A model generated the notes under the pieces. The model was not told the origin of the DNA. It did not search any database and saw only the letters and a program-made list of their open reading frames with translations. A stretch of DNA of 64,000 nt from Streblospio benedicti (taxonomy: Eukaryota; Annelida; Polychaeta; Spionida; Spionidae), in the NCBI GenBank assembly GCA_019095985.1, contig CM032669.1:36735791-36799790 (forward strand), given 5' to 3'. Shown here one piece after another: positions 30,050-42,000 of this stretch (position 1 is the first letter of the stretch; the number at the start of each line of letters is the position of its first letter). Both the position numbers and the translations under genes were made by a program.

Positions 30050-33000
30050 CTAGAAATTAAACAAAATTTTCTCATTAAAAGTATTTCAATGTACATATAT
30101 AAACTAAAATAGTATGCAGTTTTACTTTACTTTTTTTTTAAATAATCTTATATGGCTCAATCAATGGCTTCATCAAAGCAATAGATTTAGAATAAAATTA
30201 GATACATGATAAGTCATACAATTCATAAGACTATAAAATAAAATTACTAACTTGTAGAGGAGTGTCAATTACATCTTTGGAATCTTCATCTGTCATAAAT
30301 ACAGAATCTGGTCTTTCAGTTTGGGAGAGTGAGGAAATTTGTCCTTCTGTATTAGATTGTAAGTCTGTTTGTGATGTCTTCTTTTCTGATCCCATGCCCT
30401 ATAAAAACAGAGGTAAAAGATTGCTCTAAAAAGTCATTCAATATTCATAATTACTTGTTTGAAAAAAAAAAAAAAATGCATTCAATGAACCATAGATAAC
30501 TATAATTTTCCAATTTCTAACAAACTAATTCATACATAACACTTACATCTACGTTTGACACAATTCTCTAAACACCTAAGTACATGATTTATCAAAAGTT
30601 GTGCTAATGCAGACTTTGCCACTAAAATGCATTTGAAGAGGTCTGTTGAGGGAGAGTGGTTTCAGCGGCATACATTAGTGAGTCCAACATACAAATGAAC
30701 TCTGCATACCTTATTATCACTAACTGTAGTTTGCTGTGGTGTGGGCGGTGGTGCAATGGTTGGTCGTTCAGGCACAGCAGGTGGTAATGGTGCAGGTTTC
30801 TTTCCTTTTCTCAATGTGCGAGGACTTGTGGTAGGACTAGACATAGGTAACAGAAAATTGTATATAGCTTGAAAGGAAGTACATGAAGTCATTACTAGGT
30901 ACAAGTATTTTAAAATAGTAGAGTTTGAATTTGTGTTTTGCGATAGGCATAGAAAAAATATATGCCGACAAACCAAAATCAGACTATGACATAACTTGGA
31001 CATCCTCACCATCTTGCCTATATATTAAACAGTTGTTACTATTGAAGGCAAGCTTTTGAGATTACTATAATTCACTCCAAAATTAATACAATAAATATGG
31101 ATTAAAGCTTATCAAAAACATTCAATGGAATAAAAGATCAAGATTACTGACCAATCAACTGTGGAGACTGGCAGAGTGGAATTGGAAGAAGCTTGTGACA
31201 TTCTTGCTGGTGACGTGGCTTGGAAAAGCGCTTGTGCGGAGCCTGAAGCTGTCACAGGCTGTGGTGCTACCATGCCAGTCACAAGGCTAACAGCGGGAGC
31301 TGCATCGTCAACAGGATACATTTTGATTTATACGTGCTAATTTACAATGTGGTTCAGACAACTGTGAGGGTCCCCAAGGGGGGTCCCCAGACTACCAGAC
31401 TACAAAATAATTCTGACTTGACTACAGAATAAAGAATAATTTTCCAGACTAATAAATGGGGAAATATCCAGTCGCGACATAAGTGCGTAAAATTTCCGTC
31501 TAAATCTTAGTACCAGCCTACAAAATAAGACCCAGTCAGACTACAGGACTACTAAATAATTTTGCTCAGCCTACAGATTAGGTAATTGCTTCAGACTACC
31601 AGACTAATTAATAAAATTCATGAGACTACAGACTAATTAATAAAAAACACCATGCTACTGAACTAAAAATAACCCTTGGTCCCCCTCAACTGTATATTTT
31701 ACATCAGGTGATTCAGCATCGATATTCAATTTTACCACAGGTTATAGTACTGGCCACTTGCAGTGACCTTAAACCAACGCCATTTTTATTGGTAGCACCG
31801 AACAATGTGGAACTGATTAGGGATGAACTTGCAAAACAACAAACTTTGCAAAACAACAACAGTTTAAGGTGTGGGCATTTCATACCTCAAACATTTCCAT
31901 GGAATCAGCAGTTAAAAGTAAAGCACTTGTTTGTTCTTTTTACTATGAACACAAAATTAATGGCTACTAAGCCTAACCTGTTGCATTAAACAAAGCCTGG
32001 GCACTTGCTCGTCCTGAGCCAGAAGCAGCATGTGGCGACGTGTCTGTTGTATTGTTGAGACCGTGGGGTGGCGAGCTCAATGTGCCAGGGGGAGTGTCTC
32101 GCTCACTGCCACCACTGAAGTCAATTTCTGTAAGAGATGGGTAGGTTTTTAGTACATCATCATTTATAAATACTTTTTCAATTCTTTATTAGTTTGCAAT
32201 TTAATCGAACAGAGGAATAACGTCTAAAAAAACTTCATTGGCTTTATCATATAAAAAGATAACAGTGAAAGTCTAATTAATTTGATAGAAACTAATAATT
32301 GATATACATAGTTAAAAATGCAAATCATTTTGGAAGAATCAACAAATGAAACAAATAAATATATATATACAGTGTGCTCATGAAGGCATTGTTTATGAAA
32401 TAACGCAAGCAATGAAAACAATTTTATATACATCATTGAAAATGCTAAGCTAGCTTGGCAACTACCAAGCAAAAGGAATATGAATGAAAACAATATTAAT
32501 GCAGAATAAAAACCAACACGAAGAGCATTAAACGGTCAGTAGGAATTTATTTCTATAGCTTGATACATGGAAAATAAGAGAATAACAACACAAGAAACAA
32601 GGAAAAATCCATTATCATTGTTTATAGATGATTACACATTCTACTTTCACTATATGCTAGTTTGCACTACCGGGTAACTTTAATTTATTAATGAAGCGAT
32701 AACGATAATTTAGCAATGTTATTCAATGATTTCTAATCTAATTAACTTTGGGAAGTAACTGCAAAGAAAGAAACAAATGAAAAACAAATTTTAATGAGTG
32801 CCATCATGCAAAACAGTAAATTAATTTACAAAGCTTTACATTGCCACACTGAAGAGGGAAAAAACAAATTTCTATAGATTAAAAAATTACTTTTGAAGGA
32901 AAAATAATATAAAATGAATTAAGATTAAAGTTGATTTATTTAAAACGATCTAATTTTATCATTTTTTATTTAAAAAGAATATCAAAACATATAATATGGA

Positions 33001-36000
33001 ATAAATGAAAAAAGGCCAGGGTATATTAAAGCAGGACAACTAAATGTTTTAAAAGCTTCATGCATATAATTTGACCAAGTCTGTCAATACACAACTGTGC
33101 ACTGTAGCTTATTGCGATTACACAGGCAGGCATTAAATTATCTTCCTGATACCAACTATAACTCTAGAACTAGAAGAAGGAATATAGAAAGTTCAATTAA
33201 ATTTGCAAAGGCATTATTGTAAACAGACAAGATAGTGAGGTACAAGTAAAAAGTTGTAGAATGATGATTCCCAAAATGAATTCGTAAAAAATGTATCTTC
33301 ATTCCCCGTCTAGTTCTAGAGCCTCCTGTCGATGTTGGTGTAATACCTGGCTTGTTTATCTCACAACTTGCAGAACCATCAGGTGGTGTTATAACAGTAT
33401 CTACCGCTGCCGCTTCATCCAAACCAGATGAATGAACAAAGCTCTTAGTGTTAATACTGTTCGTCAGTGCCAAACAATTTGGTGGTTGTGAGCTTTCAGT
33501 AGCTTTCAAGTCAGCAATCTTGGCTGATGTTATAGGTTCTAAACTTGAAGACTTAGGTAGTTTTTCAGAGTCAGGAATCTTCTTAATGCTGGTTGATGAT
33601 GTTAAATGTCCATCCCACATGCCTCTTACTCGAGTTAAATAGTCTGACCAGCCATCACTTTTGAGTGCTTGTAAAGCAAACACTGTGTCATACATATCTG
33701 AATGAACACTTTTGGGTGGAGTGGCATGTGGTGGTGGTGTGATGGCTCGTTTAGTATCCTCTTCACTAATAGTAAGGTGATATGTGTGACCATTAGTGGA
33801 ATGGGTGTCTGGTTCTCCTTCTTTCATTGATGATGTCATGGAAGATCCAACATATCTATCTGTGCTCGCAGCTCTAGTTCTATTCCTGGGTACAGTTAAG
33901 CTGCCATTGCTAGTGTACGACAAATATGGCAAATTGGCAACACTATGTCGCTGAGCTTTGAAACATGGATCGGCTGAAATACCAGATCCAAATGGAAGCA
34001 ATTTGGGACTTTCAGATTTCTCTCTTAATGTTACATCATTCTTAGTTCCATCTTTAATGCTTTCTGCTGATGCACTGATCTTATCTCTTATTACTGCTGC
34101 TGATGTGGATGTTGCTGAGGTAGGACCCAGATTATTTATCTTCAAACTTTTATCATTGACTGCATTGTCAGCTTGATCCTCTGGAGACTTATAACTGTGA
34201 ACACCTAATGCAGTAGATTGTTTAACACTTTTAGACTTTTTTGATGTTGACTTTGGGATAGTGTTATGTCCATTAGAAAGCACTCTCTTATGCAGGTTTG
34301 GGCTACATGTACCCCCTTTTCCGGTTCGGTGGAATTCTATTTCTATACAGCCAAAGAGTGAATAGAAAAACACAAAAAACAAAATGAACACCACATCAAA
34401 GTAAGAATACTCAACTGAGAAATGACTAAAATTTCTTAATTATCAGCGAACAGTCTTATAGATGAAATTGTTTATTAATTGCTAGTGAGTTTACCATTAA
34501 AGAAATACATCTATACACAAAAGTTACCAATTAGTTAACATAAAAGAAATTCATCCCAATAAACCATTACTTATATAGAAAATATGAGAGATAAATGCAA
34601 CTATAAGCCTGCATAATTTAATTAAAGCCAGCAGAAGAAATTTACGTTATTAGCAACGATCACAGAAAAATATGCGTGATTAAAAATGATTGGGACATGA
34701 GACAGGAATTTATGAATGATCATGTTTACAGCAAGAGTATGTTAACAAAACATATTGGGTGCTCAAATGAGAATATTTCTTTTATATGATTATTATACTT
34801 GATGTCCTATGCACTTAAATCAAACATATATTAGCCATCATAATTGCCAACTAGTACTACTCTACAAGAATATTATAAAGTGGCTACTAAATGATTAATG
34901 AAATAGTTCTGTATGGATTAATATTTAATAATATGTATATATGTTTTATAAGGTGCTAATTGTGAAATCTACTTCTACAGGTTGTGCCATAAAGGTATTC
35001 AAAATAGAATATGATAAAATATATCCAAATCAATTCCATACAGAGCCATCATACAGGGTGAGGGTGAATGGTTGTGCAACATACCTCCCGGGAAAAACCA
35101 GTCAGCGTGGGTGACCATAGCCTCAACAATGACGCTCAGCGTACTTGTTGTTAACACACTTGGTCTGAAACACCAACATTGTACATATATACATGTATTT
35201 AGTATGTACACATGTTAATAGACTACTTTTGCTAATGAAAATATGACTCGTTTCTGGTATATAAAAAGGAACTTGAACTTTCTACAATTTTTTTACCACA
35301 TGGAAAGTAAGATTCTAATATGGTTGTAGCTGCTCAAAAACATAATTGCCAAGTGACCAAGATAAATGTGCGTTTAGCGTAATCTATTATCACTGAAGTC
35401 GTTTAGTCAGCAATCTCCGCACTTCCTGGGCCTTGTACTTGTTGACCCACGATTAAAATCGGGGAAATATTCATGTGATATTAATCATAAAAGCATGCTA
35501 TAATAAAAAGTCATAAAAAATCTTTCGGAATTGTATCATGAATTATTCAATTTCTTTTACATGTGAGATAGAATTTTGAAATTTACAAACCCATCAGCAT
35601 CACGGGACCAAATAAGGTTGGGTCCTATCACAATAGCTATATTACTGGGGGTCATTTTGTTGATCTCTGACTGCTCAGACAACTTTGCAAGAAATTTGAT
35701 CAAATATCTGAAAAGAACATAAGTACTATCAACCATAGGTAACTTTTAAAAATGGCTCTACATTAAGATTTGAATTGACTTGTCCAAGAAGTTTACTTTT
35801 ACAGTTTTAGGTTTGTTAAATTTTATCTACATGTATTAGGATTCAGAAAAGAAGTTCAAAATTCGACATGATTGTATAAATTGAATGTAACTCAAAATTT
35901 ACTTGTTAAAAATATTGTATATGTATACTACTTGTTTATCAGACAACTGCCTTATTACTTGATGTACTTGGTCGATAGCAATATTTACTTGTCTGGAACA

Positions 36001-39000
36001 AGCAGATCAAACTTATCGTAGAGCCCTCATAGTTATCAGATGTGTCTTCATTCCCACATCCAACGACTTTATCATTTAAATAAATGTTCTTATATGGTAT
36101 CCAAATCAATTGAAAATCATATTCAGGCCTCTCATCATATTGTAAAATATAAAATACTTTGTATGGGAGGCAAATTATATTTGTTCTTGCAGTATTCACA
36201 TTACAATTACCTAAGATTATTATAGTACTCCGGTAGTGTATTTTTCAACTTATCTAGGACCAGCCATAGTTGTTGTAATCTTTGATCAGCAGGACTGAAA
36301 TATAAAATTCATCAAATAACTGTAGAAAATTACACCATAAATGAAAAAACCTATAATATGATAGCCTAGTGTGGTTTAGAGTCCATGGTCACTACCAATA
36401 GGGTACAGAACTAATTAAAGCTGTGGCTGGAACATTATCACTTTACAACACTCATTAACTTATTATTAGAAAAGCCTTTTAAGTCATGGTTCCTCTGAAG
36501 ATTGGCAGGGTCACATATTCAGGGTTTGCTACTGAATGTCAGGGTAGACTACTTTTCAGTTGTCAGTAATTGGCAATGTATCATCATCTAGTGGATAGAA
36601 AAATTAAATCACAACCTATATATATATATATATATCATTAGGCAAACTTACTAATGCGCAGCATCCATCCATTCTTGGTAGAGATCAAATGTCATAAGTG
36701 GTTCAGGGAGTTCTCTTAGATAAAGTTTCATTGCACCTATTTTCACATTTGAGAAAAAAAAGCTTTATTGAAAGAATATTTTTTTAATCCGCAATCTGAT
36801 AAAACTTAAAAATGATGAATAATATTTGTTATGAATATAATATAATGATTTGTCATACGAAAGTTTTTTTTTTCAATTTTATACCTACCAGCTACACAAT
36901 GGATATCTCTAGTAAATTCATCCATTGATAAACATCCAGAATCAAATGCCGCCTAAAATACAAAATACTTTATGAAACTGTGTGTAATTATATGTAACAT
37001 ATAATGTTAATGCACATATTGAATGCTTTTATTGAGCTTAGTCAAAAATTGAGACCATGGTACCAGATGTGCCAGAACAGTGATAATAGCACCTTTAGTT
37101 TCTTGACTTTCGAAGCTGAGCCTGCAATCCTAAAAATGCCCTCCTCTTCCATTCCCAGCTGCATTATGGTAAAAATGCAGTCCTCAAGGACAACGGCTAT
37201 GTCACGATTGGTTCGTCGAAGATGTTCTTCTAGTGATGTGCCATACACAGGTACTTGACTATGTTGTTCTGGAATATAGAAACAAATAGCTAAAATGATA
37301 ACACAAAGGTGATGTCAGTCATACTCGTATACCATGAAGAGCCCGAAAAGATGAACCCGTGAATGGCTTTTGATAGGATTCTGTTTTTTGTCTGAACAGT
37401 AATTAACAACATACCAGATACTTTGATTTGAGTATGCATGGGCCAGTTATTATCAGGAATTCAGACTTCGCATTCTATGTTATTTGACTATAATATAGCT
37501 AATGCTCACCTATCAACTGATTCATTTGGGGCAAGATATTTTCTAAAGTCTGTAATGCTGTCTTATGATATTCTGCCTGCGCCTCTACTAACTGAAAAGC
37601 AAAGTCAACAATCAATGTATTTATCTATAATGATATATTTTTAAAAGTTATAAGAGTGCTAGCCAATTACACTACTGATTGCAAAAAGTTTGTTTTGAAG
37701 GTGCTTAAAAATCTAAAACAATATATGTTTAAAATGATTTATGATTTAATGGACTTGGGTATATATTATTATGTGTAATTAAGTCATAAGACTTATGACT
37801 CCAAGTCAGGTTAGGACTACATCACATATCTATAACCTGGTTCCGGTGGCAGAGTGGACTAGTGAGTTAGCCTGAACTGCTTGACGATTTGGTGCCGTAT
37901 GGTCATGGGTTCGAATCCCACTAGAGACTATGTAATATAGTCCTAACCTGACTTGGAGTCGTATGTCTAATGACTTAATTACATATAATATATGTTTAAT
38001 TTGATTTTCAAATCATATAAATCCAATATTAAAATTGAATCAATCAAAAGACTGATTTGATTTTCAAATCATAAATGTTAGTATTAGAATAAGTAAAACA
38101 ATATGTAAAAAAATATTCAAAAATACTAGTACAACACAAATACTTACTCCTACTAATAATTCACTATATGATGATTCTTTGGAAACAAATGTGAACATTT
38201 CAGTGGCAAGTTGATCCTGTAAAATAATATGATAATTTGCATGCTCATCAGATAGCTTTTTTTCCTTCTTTATAAATATGATATGTAACCTATTTACATA
38301 TTTTTATCAATAAAACATTAGTTTATAAATGTTTAACATATACCTCTAGTGTTTAAACTTTTATTTCCTAAATCAATGACAAACGGTAGATTATTTTATA
38401 CATTATCATCTATGCTTATGAGAATAAAGCTGTATTTCATGCAAACACTTATTATCGTGTTATAATTACAATACAGTAAGATCTTTGTAATAGACACAAA
38501 TAAAAGCATTGGCAAATTTTTGTTTGTTTCCACAAAACATACTTGCAGACTTGTATTTGATTGTATAAAACTAATAGTTCTTCACAATCTTGTTACACCG
38601 GACAATTTTCATGGTCCCAACAGAATAGTCATTACTAAAGTATCAAACCCAAATGTTTCAGTGAATAATCATTCNNNNNNNNNNNNNNNNNNNNNNNNNN
38701 NNNNNNNNNNNNNNNNNNNNNNNNNNNNNNNNNNNNNNNNNNNNNNNNNNNNNNNNNNNNNNNNNNNNNNNNNNCTGGTCAAGCTTATTGGCAGGACCAC
38801 CAGTTGCAACTCTTTTTGCAAAGCAGCATATCTGATAAATGTAATCAAATGTGATTCCATCAAATAACTAACTAGATCTTTCCTTACATGATAAAGGTGG
38901 GACAGACTCGATATAAATACAGTGACACACACATGCAAATTCTTTTATATGATATTTTTGTAGTTATGGAAAATAAAGATCAGAAATCATAGAATTTTCA

Positions 39001-42000
39001 CACACATAATGTTTGATAGAAATACTCAAGTATGTGTTATTTGTGGTACTGTGCTGACAGCAGGTTCATGGAGTAACATTTTCTATGATTAACAAATGGT
39101 ATTGTATCTCAAAATTAAAATTGTAGGAATGATACGCTATTTCTTTTTACCAGACCTACATTGCAATTCTACAAATTATGATTAATTTACATCATGCCAT
39201 TTTTTATGATGTAAACCAATCAGAACTTAAAACATTTCTGTGTAGGTCAAGAAAAACAATAGCGTATCCATTATCATAATTTTCCTTACGATATTCAGTA
39301 TCAATTTTTAGTTATAATCGAAAATGTTTCTCCATGAACTAGCTGTCAGCACGTTAATTAATAATCTCTCTCATAAAATTAATGGCTTAAACGTAAAAGA
39401 ATAAACAATCAATTAAATGAGTCACTGGGTGAATATTTGCTTTTTATCATATCATCAAAAAAACGATCAGTGCATAGGGAATAAATGATAGGAAATCAAT
39501 GAGTATGGTAAGTTGCTGACGCTTACACATATAGAAACAAATAAATTTGATCCGACATCACTATGATTTATTTACCTGGATCTGGCAGAGTCCATATCTA
39601 AGACTAGTTTGTTTAGATGTTTTCTATGTTTTTGGATGCTTGGAATGTCTTCCTGTAAAACCAGAAATATTTAAAACGTGAATATATAAAAGAATATTAA
39701 AGAACTTCTTTGACAAATTATCTGAAATTCAGGGAAAATGTTGTATGAATAAACTAATAAAATTAAGAATGTTAGTAAGGTTTATGTTGAGATAACATGC
39801 ATATTACATTCAAAACCAAGTAGACTTATACCAGAGTCACAGGCTATATAAGTCTCCTTGGTTCTGAAAGTAATATGCACGTTATCTCAACTATAAACCT
39901 TACTAAAATTCATATAAAAACATGCGAATCTCCACAATAACAAACTTCACTATTTATTATAAAAAATTGAGCCAAATCTATACCTCCAAGAGATGTGTAA
40001 TAGGTTCAATAACGATGGTCTCCATAGCAGCGTCCAGCTTTTTGGCTTCATTAGACAGGTCAGATTGAGCATTGCCACACAGTGAGAACATTGGCCTGTA
40101 ATTTATGAAAAAAAATAAACACTTAGCATTTATTAGAAAATTAGTAGTTAACTTTGTAATATGATTTAATAATATTCATCTATTTTTAACCATGCTCCTG
40201 ATTTTATTTTATTTCTGTGGAACTTACAAAAGTAACAATGCATGTGTTCTCTCATGCATAGCAGGGTAACAATATTCATACCCCTGTATTGCACATGTCT
40301 TTCAACCTTGGATACAAAATTCATATAGCTTAACATATAAACGAAGAGGAAGTTCAACCTTTGAATGTTATGATACGATTATAGTCATGGTTAAGTTCAA
40401 TACAAAGCATGATCATAAATGAAATCTGACTATTCCTGAACTTAATCGTGAAAGTAATGATTTATGAATTTGTTTACATAATGGTAATGTCAATGTGTGT
40501 TGTTCAAGTGGTTTGGCTGTGTTTCGATTACAAAAAAAGCAAGTTGCATATCTATGTCAAAAGCATATGCTTGCAAATCTTCATACAACTGTTCAAACCT
40601 CCTATTGATCTCAATATAGGGTTTGCCACAATCAATATAGAATAATGCAATTCTTAAATTCACAAAACATTGATGTCTTTATCATTACAATAAAAAAAGA
40701 AACATACATAAACCTCAAAGCATTAACGCAGTTTTAAAGTATATTGATATATCAATATATCTGCTCGATTTTAATCATAGATACGAAAATTAATCACCTT
40801 CAAAATCATATTTGGTTCAGAACATAATGATAATAAAGCAAGACACAAGTCTCCACAGTCCGAACATTTTCTTTTGATTTTCAATGTAATGCCCATGGCC
40901 CCCAGCATCATGAGAGGGAGGAGTTGAAATGCAATACTGGTTTGTATAGCCCATGATTTATAAACACTATACCATACACATTACCATATATTGTATATGG
41001 TAACGTGTACGGTATAGTATTTGTAAATCATAGTAGTACATGTATACATACCCCCTTCCCCCTCTCATGATGCCGGGCCCCATGATACCTATTAAAATCA
41101 AAATTGACTATTTTCCCGCTAGTGGTAATTTTCTACATTTGATGTATGTTTTAAACCAAATCTCTTTACTAACAATGGTTTGAACTTGTGGTGTATTCCT
41201 TACAAGTAAAGAAAAACAAGAGTTTGGCTTACATGGCAGCTGTATGGAAAATGTGCATATTTACCCAAGTAACATAAGGGACTCCGTTGACTGTAACATC
41301 TGAGCAGACTCCAGCATTCCAGCAGAAAGGGCAGTCTCTGGAAGCTTTTTCTGAAATTATCATTTTCTACAATTTCCCACGTTCTGCATGTTAAAACCAT
41401 AGAAAATATTTAATCTACATTTCCCCCATCTGAAAAATACACAAAAATATCAACTTCAACTACTATTTGACCACTGATTATTTCATTCATGGGCGGTATC
41501 TAATGGCCACGGAAACCGGGCGTCAGGGGATCCGTTTTAGGCTTGATTTATGCTGTAGTATAAACTTTATCACTTCACATTATTGAAATAAGCTGACACA
41601 GTCCTATGCAATACAAATTAAATATTTCCACAAATATTCTATAGCTTTATTCTGTAGTAAGTCAATCAGGAAGTTGTTGTGCTGGGATAACACAAAGATT
41701 GTTGGAAAGGACTCTAGTGTAAGACATAGACAAATCAGAGAATCGAGAATCTGATTACATACATTGTAATTGTGTACTTTTAATTACGATTTCCATAACA
41801 TTTCAGTAAACATCTTTATTGTCCATAAGTCAACATTGTTCTAGCAACTCGGTTCTCTCTGAGTACTTTCAATCTAGTTTAACTTGCATACACATGGCTA
41901 GTCACTCAAGTGATACAGTGATGTGCATGCAAATCAAAACTAGATCAAACATGCTCAGAGAGCCCAGCATCGTTAGAACAACTTTGACTTAAGAGCAATA

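Noticed and set aside
33156-33346. Extension of RhoGAP exon 15 to the stop at 33156
   Set aside because: A good donor at 33347 restores frame with exon 16; the extension is hydrophobic and intron-like, so it is kept only as a possible isoform.
37847-37918. A working tRNA gene
   Set aside because: A and B boxes are good but no acceptor stem closes and the unit is enclosed in an inverted-repeat element.
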